NCBI RefSeq assembly: GCF_015500075.1
Contig: NZ_CP045496.1
Span: forward strand, 2,056,001 to 2,120,000
DNA length: 64,000 nucleotides
Direction: 5' to 3'
From: Mesorhizobium sp. INR15
Lineage (GTDB): Bacteria > Pseudomonadota > Alphaproteobacteria > Rhizobiales > Rhizobiaceae
Numbering within the stretch: the first letter of the stretch is position 1; each line of letters starts with the position of its first letter. Under the pieces are notes generated by a model that ran no database searches, had not been told where the DNA came from, and saw only the letters and a list, made by a program, of their open reading frames with translations. The translations under genes were made by a program, and so were the position numbers. Positions 18,575-29,577 of this stretch are shown piece after piece.

Positions 18575-19054
18575 ATGATGTTTGAGAGTGCGATGCCGCC
18601 GACAATCGAGCCGATGGTCGAAAGCGATGTCACAACCGTCGCGCGAATGCGGGTGGCTGCGTTTTTCGAAGGCACCGGCAGGACGCTTGAGGACGATGCG
18701 GCCGACCTTCGCAAGCTGCTCCTCGGCGATGGCTTCGAGGCCGCATTTGTTGCCCGTATCGGCGGTGTGCCGGTTGGGACCTGCCTGCTGGTCCGCCATG
18801 AGCTGGAGCCGGCGCATGAATTGACACCGTGGCTGGCCGGGCTTGTCGTCGATGCCGGCCATCGGCACAAGGGGATCGGTGCCGCGCTGGTCAAGGCGGT
18901 CGAGGCGCATGCCGCGTCAGCCGGTGTCGAGATGCTCTACCTCTACACATGGGAAGCGCGTGAATTCTACGCGGCGCTCGGCTGGGGTGCGGTTGAGAGT
19001 GTCGAGCAGGACGGCGAAACGATGATGCTGATGGCACGTCGGCCTGGGCTATAG
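18575..19054 (+). CDS. GNAT-family N-acetyltransferase
   Basis: A 159-aa protein with the GNAT fold. The acetyl-CoA loop is RHKGIGAALV (about residues 98-107) and the C-terminal YLYTWEAREFYAALGW segment matches motif B. The substrate cannot be read from sequence. It lies between the nucleoside-binding protein gene and its transporter genes but looks unrelated to them. Its end overlaps the convergent gene at 19049 by 6 bases. Two adjacent ATGs (18575 and 18578) are possible starts. Confidence 0.85.
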   Translation: MMFESAMPPTIEPMVESDVTTVARMRVAAFFEGTGRTLEDDAADLRKLLLGDGFEAAFVARIGGVPVGTCLLVRHELEPAHELTPWLAGLVVDAGHRHKGIGAALVKAVEAHAASAGVEMLYLYTWEAREFYAALGWGAVESVEQDGETMMLMARRPGL

Positions 19055-19435
19055 TCTTCCCGAGATATAGCCGAGGACAAAAGCGGCAATCAGCCCGGCG
19101 GCGACGAGAAATCCCCGCTGGCCGCCGAGCGCGTGCAGTCCCATGCCATATGGTGGGCGGGCGAGGCCGCGGATCACTGGTTTGATGTCGTCCAGGCCTG
19201 AGGCGCGCATCTGCGGCAGTTCGGCAATCCGCGCGGTGATCTGGTTCCAGCGGTCCCTTTCGTCCGCAGGCCGGGCTCTGTCGAAGACATGCATGCGCTC
19301 GGCGAGTTGCACCACCGCATCGCGGAAGGCAGGATCGATTTCGAGGTCCCGCTCGGCGCGCTCCCGCTCGCTGTCATTCATCAGTCCCAGCACATAATCG
19401 CCGGCCCGTGCCATGCGGTCGCTTTCGCTGGCCAT
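19049..19435 (-). CDS. Anti-sigma-factor-like single-pass membrane protein
   Basis: A 128-aa protein. The N-terminal half (about residues 10-50, with AGDYVLGLMNDSERERAERD) resembles the RskA/ChrR-type anti-sigma N-terminal helices. A linker follows, and then a C-terminal membrane helix (about 106-125, FLVAAGLIAAFVLGYISG). It lacks the HxxxCxxC zinc signature. No sigma factor gene is adjacent, which is unusual for this class, so an anti-sigma role is only a suggestion. slyX lies 16 bases upstream on the same strand. Confidence 0.65.
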   Translation of the reverse strand: MASESDRMARAGDYVLGLMNDSERERAERDLEIDPAFRDAVVQLAERMHVFDRARPADERDRWNQITARIAELPQMRASGLDDIKPVIRGLARPPYGMGLHALGGQRGFLVAAGLIAAFVLGYISGRL

Positions 19436-19451
19436 GGCATCCCCTCCATTG

Positions 19452-19661
19452 CTACCAGTGCGGCGGTTTGGTCACCGGTATCTCTGGCGCGGCCTGCTCT
19501 TCCAGCGCCAGAAAACGGTCGGTCAATGCGTCAAGCTTGCGCTGCATGCGCTCGATCACCTTCCACTGCTCGGCGATCTGGCCGGACAGTTCCTCAATGG
19601 TCTTTTCCTGCTCGGCGGCGCGGATTTCCAGCGTCGTCAGCCGGTCGGCAGGCATGATCAT
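19452..19661 (-). CDS. slyX: SlyX family coiled-coil protein
   Basis: A 69-aa protein with the SlyX pattern: RLTTLEIRAAEQEKTIEELS heptads through about residues 7-55 and a proline-rich C-terminus ending in PPHW, the conserved SlyX tail. It should form a helical oligomer; its cellular role is unknown. It probably shares a transcript with the anti-sigma-like gene downstream. Confidence 0.9.
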   Translation of the reverse strand: MIMPADRLTTLEIRAAEQEKTIEELSGQIAEQWKVIERMQRKLDALTDRFLALEEQAAPEIPVTKPPHW

Positions 19662-19873
19662 TCAAAATCCCCAGTCTTGCATCGCAATGCCTTGCGCCTT
19701 GTCAGGCCCAGGCTTCGCCATATTAGCGAATGTGAGGGCGCCGGCCACGTTGGAAATTGACAAGCATGCAGGGATTTGTCGAGAGTGGCATTGCTACGGC
19801 CAATTGGCATGGGCGGAGCGTCATGCTAGGCGTTTTGACCAAGTGATAAAAAAATAAGAGTGGGACAGGCTGC

Positions 19874-21402
<1,529 letters not shown>

Positions 21403-21406
<4 letters not shown>

Positions 21407-22542
21407 GCACGCCATACGCCAAGCTGCCAGCCTGGGCCGATTACGGGCTGATCCCGCTGATCAACCTGTTCGTCGCCTTCGTCGTCGCCGGCTTCGTCGT
21501 CATGCTGGTCGGCGAGAACCCATTCCGGGCCGCCGTCATCCTGGTCGAGGGCGCTTTCGGCAAGGGAACAGGCATCGCCTTTACGCTCTTCTATGCCACC
21601 ACCTTCATCTTCACCGGCCTGTCGGTCGCGGTCGCGGCGCATTGCGGCCTGTTCAATATCGGCACCGAAGGGCAGGCCTATATTGCCGGCCTCGGGGTCG
21701 CCGTGGTCTGCCTCACCTTCGACAGCGTGTTGCCGTGGTGGCTGACCTTTCCGCTGGCGATCGTCGCGTCTGCGGTTGTCGGCGCGCTCTGGGCGCTCAT
21801 CCCGGCCTATCTGCAGGCCAAGCGCGGTTCGCACATCGTCATCACCACCATCATGTTCAACTTCATCTCCGCTTCGGTGATGGTCTACCTCCTGGTGGGG
21901 CCGCTGAAACCCGCCGCGTCCCAGGCGCCGCAGACGCGCAACTTCTTCGCGGGGGGGGAGTTGCCGAAGCTCAATTGGATGATCGAGCTGTTCGGCGCCA
22001 AGATCCGCTCGGCACCGTTCAATATCTGCTTCCTGCTGGCACTGCTCATGGCCTACCTGGTCTGGCTGCTGATCTGGCGCACCAAGCTTGGCTATGAAAT
22101 GCGCACCTATGGCCACAGCCCGAAAGCGGCGCGCTATGCCGGGATTTCCGAAACCCGCATCATCATCGTCGCGATGATGATTTCGGGCGCGCTGGCCGGC
22201 ATGATGACACTCAACCCGACCATGGGCGACCAGCACAATGTGGCGATCGATTTCGTCTCGGGCGCCGGGTTCGTCGGCATCGCGGTGGCGCTGATGGGCC
22301 GCCTGCATCCTGTCGGCATCGTGCTGGCGGCGATCCTGTTCGGCATGCTCTACCAGGGTGGCGCCGAACTCGCCTTCGAGATGCCGGCCATCAGCCGCGA
22401 CATGATCGTCATCATTCAGGGCCTGGTCATCCTGTTCGCCGGTGCGCTCGAACACATGTTTCGGCCCTATATCCAGTCGCTGTTTGCCTCCTTCAGTCCG
22501 CGCGCGGTCGGCATGGAAGCCGTCAAAGGGAAGGGTGCCTGA
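21403..22542 (+). CDS. Nucleoside ABC importer permease 1
   Basis: A 379-aa permease of the BPD_transp_2 (BmpF/YufP) type with about ten membrane helices. It has the conserved FNIGTEGQAYIAGLG region (about residues 84-98) and GFVGIAVALMGRLHP near the C-terminus. It forms half of the membrane channel. It overlaps the ATPase gene by 4 bases, and the next permease starts 1 base after its stop, so all three are translationally coupled. Confidence 0.93.
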
Positions 22543-22543
22543 G

Positions 22544-23614
22544 ATGGATATTTTCAACGCCATCATTCAGACGCTGGACTCGACCATCCGCCTGTCCGTG
22601 CCTCTGCTGCTTGCCTGCCTCGCTGGCCTCTATTCGGAACGCGCCGGCATCTTCGACATCGGGCTTGAAGGCAAGATGCTGGTCGGCGCCTTTGCCGGTG
22701 CCGCGGCGGCCGCCGTCTTCCATTCGGCCTTTCTCGGCCTCGGCATGGCCATCGTGGTTTCTGTCGCTTTCGCCATGGTGCACGGCTTTGCCTCGATCAC
22801 CCATCGCGGCAACCAGATCGTTTCCGGTGTGGCGATCAATTTCATCGCGGCGGGGTCAACCATCATCCTTGGCCAGGCCTGGTTCCAGCAAGGTGGGCGC
22901 ACGCCCGCGCTGGGGGAGGGTGAGCGCTTCGCGCCGATAACCCCGGCGACCGTATCGGATTTCCTGGCCAACTATCATTTTGGCACCGACAGCCTGGCGG
23001 ATGTCCTGATATCGATACGCGGGCTGATTTTGTATGTGCCGGCTCTGATCGCCAACGCGATTGGAAACATCCCCGGCGTCGGCCCGGTTTTCAACGAGCT
23101 GATCCTCGGCCACTCGATCCTCGTCTATCTCGCTTTCCTGATGGTGCCGTTCACCTGGTGGGTGCTGTTTCGCACCCGCTTCGGCTTGCGCCTTCGCGCG
23201 GTCGGCGAGAATCCGGCGGCGGTCGATACCGCCGGCATTTCCGTCGCGTGGCTGCGCTACCGGGCGCTGATCTGTACGGGCATCCTCACCGGTGTCGCCG
23301 GCGCCTATCTGTCGATGGCGCAAAATGGCGGCTTCGTGAAGGACATGACCGCCGGCAAGGGCTATATCGCGCTGGCGGCGCTGATCTTCGCCAAATGGAA
23401 GCCGGTCAACGCCATGTTCGCCTGCCTGCTGTTCGGCTTCCTCGACGCGCTGTCGATCCGCCTGCAAGGCTCGCCGCTGCCGATCATCGGCAAGGTGCCG
23501 GCGCAGTTCATGCAGGCGCTGCCCTACATTCTCACCGTCATCCTGCTCGCCGGCTTCATCGGCAAGGCGATCCCGCCGCGCGCCGGCGGCGTGCCCTATG
23601 TCAAGGAACGCTGA
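22544..23614 (+). CDS. Nucleoside ABC importer permease 2
   Basis: A 356-aa permease of the BmpG/YufQ type. It has the family segment RAGIFDIGLEGKMLVGAFAG (about residues 31-50) and the C-terminal GKGYIALAALIFAKWKP. It forms the second half of the nucleoside channel. The ATG at 22544 directly follows the preceding stop; the longer frame back to 22442 overlaps permease 1 and is not real. Salvage genes follow on the same strand. Confidence 0.93.
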   Translation: MDIFNAIIQTLDSTIRLSVPLLLACLAGLYSERAGIFDIGLEGKMLVGAFAGAAAAAVFHSAFLGLGMAIVVSVAFAMVHGFASITHRGNQIVSGVAINFIAAGSTIILGQAWFQQGGRTPALGEGERFAPITPATVSDFLANYHFGTDSLADVLISIRGLILYVPALIANAIGNIPGVGPVFNELILGHSILVYLAFLMVPFTWWVLFRTRFGLRLRAVGENPAAVDTAGISVAWLRYRALICTGILTGVAGAYLSMAQNGGFVKDMTAGKGYIALAALIFAKWKPVNAMFACLLFGFLDALSIRLQGSPLPIIGKVPAQFMQALPYILTVILLAGFIGKAIPPRAGGVPYVKER

Positions 23615-23654
23615 GCGCCGGCTTTTGGACATGATCATCGGAGAGAACACCTAG

Positions 23655-24047
23655 ATGTCGCATGATCTGTTCGAAGCGGCCCAGGCTGCCATGGCCAAGG
23701 CCTACGCACCCTATTCCAAGTTTCCGGTGGGTGCCGCGCTACGCACCGAGGATGGGCGCGTCTTTACCGGCGCCAACATCGAGGTTGCGTCCTATCCGGA
23801 AGGCTGGTGCGCCGAAACCACGGCGCTTGGCCATTACATCATGGGCGGCGGCGGCAGGATCACAGAGATTGCCGTCATCGCCGAACGCATGGCGAAATGC
23901 TCGCCTTGCGGCGGCTGCCGGCAACGGCTGGCCGAATTCTGCCAGCCCGACACAAAACTCTATCTCTGCGACAACAGCGGCGTGGCTGAAACCGTGACCA
24001 TGGGCGACATGCTGCCCTACGGCTTCCGTGGCGATATCTTGAAATGA
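23655..24047 (+). CDS. cdd: Cytidine deaminase
   Basis: A 130-aa homotetrameric-type cytidine deaminase. Zinc ligands are C52, C85 and C88, and the proton-shuttling glutamate is E54, in CAE and PCGGC motifs. It converts cytidine and deoxycytidine to uridine and deoxyuridine, which DeoA-type phosphorylase and Upp can then use. It follows the nucleoside permease by 40 bases with a GGAGAG ribosome site, placing uptake and deamination in one operon. Confidence 0.95.
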   Translation: MSHDLFEAAQAAMAKAYAPYSKFPVGAALRTEDGRVFTGANIEVASYPEGWCAETTALGHYIMGGGGRITEIAVIAERMAKCSPCGGCRQRLAEFCQPDTKLYLCDNSGVAETVTMGDMLPYGFRGDILK

Positions 24048-24060
24048 AGAGCTGGCTGAA

Positions 24061-24882
24061 ATGACGGAAAAGGCCCTCGATCATCTCGTCGAAAAGCTGG
24101 ACGGGCTGGCGCCGGCCACGGCACTGGTGCTGGGTTCGGGCCTGGGCGGGCTGGTCGATCAGATTGAGAACCCGGTCCGCATTCCCTATGCCGACCTGCC
24201 GGGCTTTCCCAGAAGCGGCGTCACCGGCCACGCCGGCGAGGTGGTGGCGGGGCTGTTTGCCGGTACGCCGGTGTTGATGCTGTCGGGCCGCGCCCATTAT
24301 TACGAGCACGGCAACGCCGCCGCCATGCGGCCGGTGCTGGAAGTGCTGGCCGGCATCGGCATCACGAAACTGATCCTCACCAATGCCGCCGGTTCGGTCG
24401 ATCCGGAGATGGCGCCGGGGTCGGTGATGCTGATCACCGATCACATCAATTTCTCGGGCACCAATCCGCTGATCGGAGAGCCGAGCGACCGCCGCTTCGT
24501 CGGCCTGACCGAAGCCTATGACGCTGGCATCCGCAAGGCGATCGAGCGGGCGGCCAAGGCAACCGGCACCAGGCTGCACAAGGGCGTCTACATGTGGTTC
24601 TCGGGGCCGTGCTTCGAAACACCGGCCGAAATCCGCATGGCGCGCGTCATGGGCGCGAACGCCGTCGGCATGTCGACCGTGCCGGAGGTCATTCTTGCCC
24701 GCTTCCTTGGGCTGCGCGTCGCTGCCTGCTCGGTGGTTACCAACCTTGCCGCCGGAATGACTGGCGCGGAGCTATCGCATCAGGAAACCAAGGACATGGC
24801 GCCGGTCGGCGGGGCACGGCTGGCGACGATCCTCCAGCGTGTGTTCCGCGACGGGTTGCCGGAGAGTGAAGGTTCCGCCTGA
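24061..24882 (+). CDS. Purine nucleoside phosphorylase (trimeric type)
   Basis: A 273-aa enzyme of the low-molecular-mass, trimeric PNP family (PunA-like). It shows LGSGLGGL (phosphate loop, about residues 26-33), GRAHYYEHG, TNAAGSV, and SGPCFETPAE followed by AVGMSTVPE and the base-binding TNLAAG. It cleaves inosine and guanosine (or deoxy forms) with phosphate to base plus ribose-1-phosphate. It lies 13 bases after cdd and overlaps deoA by one base. Confidence 0.94.
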   Translation: MTEKALDHLVEKLDGLAPATALVLGSGLGGLVDQIENPVRIPYADLPGFPRSGVTGHAGEVVAGLFAGTPVLMLSGRAHYYEHGNAAAMRPVLEVLAGIGITKLILTNAAGSVDPEMAPGSVMLITDHINFSGTNPLIGEPSDRRFVGLTEAYDAGIRKAIERAAKATGTRLHKGVYMWFSGPCFETPAEIRMARVMGANAVGMSTVPEVILARFLGLRVAACSVVTNLAAGMTGAELSHQETKDMAPVGGARLATILQRVFRDGLPESEGSA

Positions 24883-26201
24883 TGCTTCCGCAGGAAATCA
24901 TCCGCCGCAAGCGCGACGGCCAGAAGCTGTCCGCGCAGGAGATCGCCGCGCTGGTCGATGGCGTGACGTCGGGCGCTGTGTCGGACGGCCAGGTCGGCGC
25001 CTTTGCCATGGCGGTGTTCTTCAACGGCATGAGCCGCGATGAAGCCGTGGCGCTCACCATGGCCATGCGCGATTCCGGCGACGTGCTCGACTGGTCGGAT
25101 CTGCCAGGACCGGTCACCGACAAGCATTCGACAGGCGGCGTGGGCGACAATGTCTCGCTGATGCTGGCGCCGATCGTGGCTGCCTGTGGCGCCTATGTGC
25201 CGATGATTTCCGGCCGTGGCCTTGGCCACACCGGCGGCACGCTGGACAAGATGGATGCCATCCCCGGTTATGTCAGCCAACCCGACATCGCGCTCTTCCG
25301 CAAGGCGGTGCTGGAAACGGGCTGTGCCATCATCGGCCAGACCGCCGATCTGGCGCCAGCCGACCGCCGGCTCTATGCGATCCGGGATGTGACGGGCACG
25401 GTCGAATCGGTGCCGCTGATCACCGCCTCGATCCTGTCGAAGAAACTCGCGGCCAGCCTGCAGTCGCTGGTGCTCGACGTCAAGGTCGGCAATGGCGCCT
25501 TCATGGAGAAATCGCGCGACGCGACCGCGCTGGCCAACAGCCTTGTCGAGGTCGCCAACGGCGCCGGGCTGAAGGCCTCGGCGCTGATCACCGGCATGAA
25601 TGAACCACTGGCGTCCGCCGCCGGCAATGCGGTCGAGGTGCGCAACGCCGTGGATTTCCTCACCGGCCGGCTTCGCGACCGCAGGCTGGAGGAAGTGACG
25701 CTGGCCCTGGCCGCCGAAATGCTGCAATCGGCCGGGCTGGTGTCGTCCAATCAGGACGGCATGCGGCGCGCCACCGAAACGCTGGCCAGCGGCCGTGCCG
25801 CCGCCACCTTCGCGCGCATGGTGGCGGTGCTGGGCGGCCCTGCCGATTTCATCGAGAGGCCGGAGAAATATCTGCCTGCGGCGCCGACGGAATTCGTTGC
25901 GAGGGCGAGCGGAAACGGCTTCGTCACCGGCATTGCCACGCGGGATATCGGCCTGGCCGTGGTCGGGCTTGGCGGTGGCCGCACAAGGCCGGATGACAAG
26001 GTCGATCCGGCGGTCGGCATCACCAGACTTTTGCCGATCGGCGCGGAGGTTCGAGACGGCGAGGCACTGGCGCTGATCCATGCCCGTTCCGCCGCGGATG
26101 CCGAAGCCGCGGCAACGGCCGTGCGTTCGGCCTATACGGTCGGCGTTTCGAAGCCTGTAGCCGACAAGAGCGTCATCCGGCGCATTCTGCCGCGCGGCTG
26201 A
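24882..26201 (+). CDS. deoA: Thymidine phosphorylase
   Basis: A 439-aa pyrimidine nucleoside phosphorylase of the usual DeoA length. The family signature KHSTGGVGD is at residues 81-89, followed by SGRGLGHTGGTLDK (phosphate and substrate loop). It splits thymidine and deoxyuridine to base and deoxyribose-1-phosphate. Its ATG shares one base with the PNP stop, so the operon cdd-PNP-deoA is tightly coupled. Confidence 0.95.
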   Translation: MLPQEIIRRKRDGQKLSAQEIAALVDGVTSGAVSDGQVGAFAMAVFFNGMSRDEAVALTMAMRDSGDVLDWSDLPGPVTDKHSTGGVGDNVSLMLAPIVAACGAYVPMISGRGLGHTGGTLDKMDAIPGYVSQPDIALFRKAVLETGCAIIGQTADLAPADRRLYAIRDVTGTVESVPLITASILSKKLAASLQSLVLDVKVGNGAFMEKSRDATALANSLVEVANGAGLKASALITGMNEPLASAAGNAVEVRNAVDFLTGRLRDRRLEEVTLALAAEMLQSAGLVSSNQDGMRRATETLASGRAAATFARMVAVLGGPADFIERPEKYLPAAPTEFVARASGNGFVTGIATRDIGLAVVGLGGGRTRPDDKVDPAVGITRLLPIGAEVRDGEALALIHARSAADAEAAATAVRSAYTVGVSKPVADKSVIRRILPRG

Positions 26202-26227
26202 AGTCAGAAAAGTTTCCGGTTTTCGGT

Positions 26228-26791
26228 CTACTGAACGAGCAGCAGCGCGCCGTTCTCGGCCTGATATTTGTCGAGCCGGTTGAGGAAGCTCATGCCGATC
26301 AGATTGGTTTGCAGCGCCCTGTCGTCGAGCACGATGGCCTGCACGTCGTTGATGGTGATGCTGCCGATCTGCAAGCGGTCGATCATCACCACGGCCGCCT
26401 TGATGGAGCCATTGGCGGTGTTGACCTCGCGGTTGAAATCGGACGCGTTCAGCGACAGGCCAATCCTGCGCGCCGTCGAGGTGTTGACGGCGACGAGCGT
26501 CGCGCCGGTGTCGATCATGCCATCGACCTGTCGGCCGTTGAGCTTGAACGTCGATGAGAAATGGCCACGCGCATCGGCATTGACGACAACCTTGCGGCCA
26601 AGCAGTTGCGGCGTCGTCGGCTTGTTGGGCACCGAGACCAGGTTCACGTCCGGTTGCGCTTCGTCCGCCGGCTTGGCGGGTACCGCCGATTTCAGCAGGC
26701 CGTCGAAGGCCTGCGGGTTTGTCTGAAAGATGATCGGGATCGATGCCGATATTCCGGCAAACGCGCCAAGGATGAGAAGCTTTTGCAGCAT
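26228..26791 (-). CDS. Retropepsin-like aspartic protease (TIGR02281 family)
   Basis: A 187-aa membrane-anchored protein. An N-terminal helix (about residues 4-22) is followed by a linker and a retropepsin-type domain with catalytic D94 in MIDTGATLVAV and a second conserved strand (VLDDRALQTNLIGMSFL, about 152-168). Related proteins occur widely in Alphaproteobacteria; SpoIIP/retropepsin relatives such as Rickettsia APRc are active, but the target here is unknown. It lies downstream of upp on the same strand. A hairpin directly precedes the start codon. Confidence 0.85.
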   Translation of the reverse strand: MLQKLLILGAFAGISASIPIIFQTNPQAFDGLLKSAVPAKPADEAQPDVNLVSVPNKPTTPQLLGRKVVVNADARGHFSSTFKLNGRQVDGMIDTGATLVAVNTSTARRIGLSLNASDFNREVNTANGSIKAAVVMIDRLQIGSITINDVQAIVLDDRALQTNLIGMSFLNRLDKYQAENGALLLVQ

Positions 26792-26817
26792 GGATCGGCC
26801 TTTGTGGGAGCCGATCC
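26792..26817 (-). promoter_or_regulatory. Hairpin directly before the aspartic protease start codon
   Basis: GGATCGGC (26792-26799) and GCCGATCC (26810-26817) pair perfectly around a 10-base loop. On the minus strand the stem ends at the base before the ATG and holds the AAAGG ribosome-binding stretch in its loop and stem edge. It could limit translation, or act as a weak upp terminator. Confidence 0.4.
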
Positions 26818-26892
26818 TTAATCCCGGGATGGTGTTTGCCGCTTTAACGCCAGCCGAAACCGTGCGTTTTCGTAAACGATTGGTAAACGCGG

Positions 26893-27522
26893 CTACTTGG
26901 TGCCGTACATCCGGTCACCGGCATCGCCGAGCCCTGGCATGATGTAGCCCTTTTCGTTGAGCTGGCGGTCGATGGAGGCGGTGAAGACCGGAACGTCAGG
27001 ATGCGCCGTGGTAAAGCGCTCGATGCCTTCCGGTGCGGCCAGCAGGCAGAGAAAGCGGATGTTGGTGGCGCCGCGTTCCTTCAACTTATCGATCGCCGCG
27101 ATCGCCGAATTGGCGGTGGCCAGCATCGGATCGACAACGATCACCAGCCGGTCGCCAAGGTCGCTCGGCGCCTTGAAGAAATATTCGACCGCTTCGAGTG
27201 TCTCGTGGTCGCGGTAGAGGCCGACATGGGCGACGCGCGCCGCCGGCACGAGGTCGAGCAGGCCTTCGAGCAAGCCATTGCCGGCGCGCAGCACCGAGGC
27301 GAAGACAAGCTTCTTGCCTTCCAGTGTCGGCGCTTCCATCGTCTCCATCGGCGTCTCGATTGTGGTCGTCGTCAGTTCGAGGTTGCGGGTGACCTCGTAG
27401 CCGAGCAGCAACGAGATTTCGCGCAGCAGCCGCCGGAAACCGGCGGTCGATGTTTCCTTCTTGCGCATGATGGTCAGCTTGTGCTGGACAAGCGGATGGT
27501 CGACGACGGTGACACCCTTCAT
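26893..27522 (-). CDS. upp: Uracil phosphoribosyltransferase
   Basis: A 209-aa enzyme, the standard Upp length. It has the PRPP-binding stretch VIVVDPMLATANSA (about residues 126-139) and the uracil-binding C-terminal GYIMPGLGDAGDRMYGTK. It converts uracil plus PRPP to UMP, recapturing base released by the phosphorylases nearby. The ATG at 27522 has an AGGAG ribosome site; the upstream extension to 27603 has no support. add lies about 100 bases upstream on the same strand. Confidence 0.95.
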   Translation of the reverse strand: MKGVTVVDHPLVQHKLTIMRKKETSTAGFRRLLREISLLLGYEVTRNLELTTTTIETPMETMEAPTLEGKKLVFASVLRAGNGLLEGLLDLVPAARVAHVGLYRDHETLEAVEYFFKAPSDLGDRLVIVVDPMLATANSAIAAIDKLKERGATNIRFLCLLAAPEGIERFTTAHPDVPVFTASIDRQLNEKGYIMPGLGDAGDRMYGTK

Positions 27523-27620
27523 GGTGTTCTCCTGAATTCCAGCTGTTGGAACGACCCTATCGGCAATGCGTCCCGCAAGGAACCGTTTGCCGGCGCCGAC
27601 CACAGCTTTGTCGAAGAAAA

Positions 27621-28595
27621 TCAGCGCGCGCTGCCGTTCAGCTTGGCGAGAAGGGCGGTCCTGGTCTTCCTGTCGACGAAAGCGGCTTCGATGGCCGTGC
27701 GGGTGACATTGGCCAGCGCCTTCTCGTTCATGGCGAAATGCTCGGCGGCGATGTCGTATTCGCGCTTCAGCGAGGTCCAGAAATAGGGCGGATCATCGGA
27801 ATTGAGCGTCACCTTGCAGCCGGCCGCCTGCAAGGCCGGAAACGGATGGTCGGCAAAGCTGTCGAAGACTTTCAGCGCGATGTTGGAGCCAGGGCAGCAT
27901 TCGAGAACGATCCCTTCGTCGGCGATGCGCCTGACAAGGTCCGGATTCTCGATGGCGCGCACGCCATGGCCGATGCGGGAAGGGCGGATGTGGTCTAGCG
28001 CTGCCGCCACGCTTTCCCAGCCCATCAACTCCCCAGCATGGATGGTGATGCCGAGCCCAGCTTCACGCGCGATCTCGAAGGCACGCACATAATCCTCGAA
28101 ATCACCCATCCGCTCGTCGCCGGCGACGCCGAAGCCGGTCACCAGCGGATTGCCGCAGCGTGCCGCGAAGCGCGCCGCCTGCTCGATGGACTCGACGCCG
28201 ACATGGCGTACGCCGGTGACGATCATGCGGCCTTCGATGCCGGTCTTGGCCTTGGCGCGGGCCATGCCTTCACCAAGCGCATCGGTGTAGGCCTTGGGCG
28301 ACAGGCCGGCCTTTTTCGCATGATCCGGTGAGGTAAAGACCTCGGAATAGATGGCGCCATCGCGGGCAAGGCTGGTCAGATAGTGGTCGGCCAGCCGGGC
28401 ATAATCCTCCTCGGTGCGGAACAGATCGGCGGAAAAATCGTAAGCCGCGAGGAAGGAGGTGAAATCGTGCCAGACAAAGGAGCCGTTCTGAATATAAGGC
28501 GAGGTGTCCTTGCCGTATTTCCTTGCCTGGCTGATGACGAGTTCGGGCGCCGCCGCCCCTTCGATGTGGCAGTGCAGTTCTGCTTTCAAAGGCAT
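27621..28595 (-). CDS. add: Adenosine deaminase
   Basis: A 324-aa metal-dependent deaminase. Zinc ligands begin in HCHIEGAA (H8, H10). Later motifs are GFGVAGDE (substrate loop), HAGE (catalytic), RIGHGVRA and LNSDDPPYF. It deaminates adenosine or deoxyadenosine to inosine forms that feed the nearby purine nucleoside phosphorylase. An adenine deaminase specificity cannot be excluded from sequence alone. Divergent from ubiE. Confidence 0.92.
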   Translation of the reverse strand: MPLKAELHCHIEGAAAPELVISQARKYGKDTSPYIQNGSFVWHDFTSFLAAYDFSADLFRTEEDYARLADHYLTSLARDGAIYSEVFTSPDHAKKAGLSPKAYTDALGEGMARAKAKTGIEGRMIVTGVRHVGVESIEQAARFAARCGNPLVTGFGVAGDERMGDFEDYVRAFEIAREAGLGITIHAGELMGWESVAAALDHIRPSRIGHGVRAIENPDLVRRIADEGIVLECCPGSNIALKVFDSFADHPFPALQAAGCKVTLNSDDPPYFWTSLKREYDIAAEHFAMNEKALANVTRTAIEAAFVDRKTRTALLAKLNGSAR

Positions 28596-28730
28596 TCAAT
28601 CTTCCCGTCTGGTCGGTCCAGGTCGCAAACGCCCACCACCTGGAAGCGCGGCCGAACACCGCGCCTTAAACAATAGCGCCCGCACCATCGATCGGCTATG
28701 GTCCCGCCGGTTTTATGACGGATCAAAAAA

Positions 28731-29507
28731 ATGTCAGTTGAGCGAACCACGGCCGCGGGCGGCATGGAAACCTCCTATGGTTTCAAGCGTGTAGGGGCTG
28801 AAGACAAGCAGTCCCTGGTCAACGATGTTTTCCACAAGGTTGCGAACCGCTACGACCTGATGAACGATCTGATGTCGGCCGGACTGCATCGGCTGTGGAA
28901 GGACGCCATGGTGACATGGCTCAATCCGCCAAAGAGACCGGGCTGGCGCGTGCTCGATGTGGCCGGCGGCACCGGCGACATCGCCTTCCGCATCGTCGAG
29001 GCCAGCCATGGCCATGCCCATGCCACGGTGCTCGACATCAACGGTTCGATGCTGGCCGTCGGCCGTGACCGCGCCGAGAAGAAGGGCATGTCGCGGAATA
29101 CCGATTTCGTCGAGGCCAATGCCGAGGAACTGCCTTTCGCGGATGCCACATTCGACGCCTATACGATTGCTTTCGGCATTCGCAACGTGCCGCGCATCGA
29201 TGTCGCGCTTGGTGAGGCGTTCCGCGTGCTGAAGCCCGGCGGCCGCCTGCTTTGCCTCGAATTCTCCGAAGTCGAAATGCCGCTGCTCGACAAGGTCTAT
29301 GAGGCCTGGTCGTTCAAGGCCATTCCGGCGATAGGCAAGGCGGTGACCGGAGACGGCGAGCCCTATTCCTATCTGGTCGAATCGATCGCCAAGTTTCCTA
29401 ACCAGCAGAATTTTGCTTCCATGATCACCCGCGCGGGCTTCGACCGCGTCTCGTTCCGCAATTATTCCGGCGGCATCGCGGCACTTCATTCGGGCTGGAA
29501 GCTTTGA
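28731..29507 (+). CDS. ubiE: Ubiquinone/menaquinone C-methyltransferase UbiE
   Basis: A 258-aa SAM-dependent methyltransferase. The family entry motif FHKVANRYDLMNDLMSAGLH (about residues 34-53) is followed by the SAM motif LDVAGGTGDI (75-84) and FGIRNVP. It carries out the C-2 methylation in ubiquinone synthesis. It starts divergently from add and is followed 70 bases later by ubiB, giving a ubiquinone gene pair. Confidence 0.95.
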   Translation: MSVERTTAAGGMETSYGFKRVGAEDKQSLVNDVFHKVANRYDLMNDLMSAGLHRLWKDAMVTWLNPPKRPGWRVLDVAGGTGDIAFRIVEASHGHAHATVLDINGSMLAVGRDRAEKKGMSRNTDFVEANAEELPFADATFDAYTIAFGIRNVPRIDVALGEAFRVLKPGGRLLCLEFSEVEMPLLDKVYEAWSFKAIPAIGKAVTGDGEPYSYLVESIAKFPNQQNFASMITRAGFDRVSFRNYSGGIAALHSGWKL

Positions 29508-29577
29508 GGCTGACCCGCATTCTTCATGATCGATGTGCTGTATGCCGGTTCGCAAAGCCAGCAGGGCGAGCCCACTC

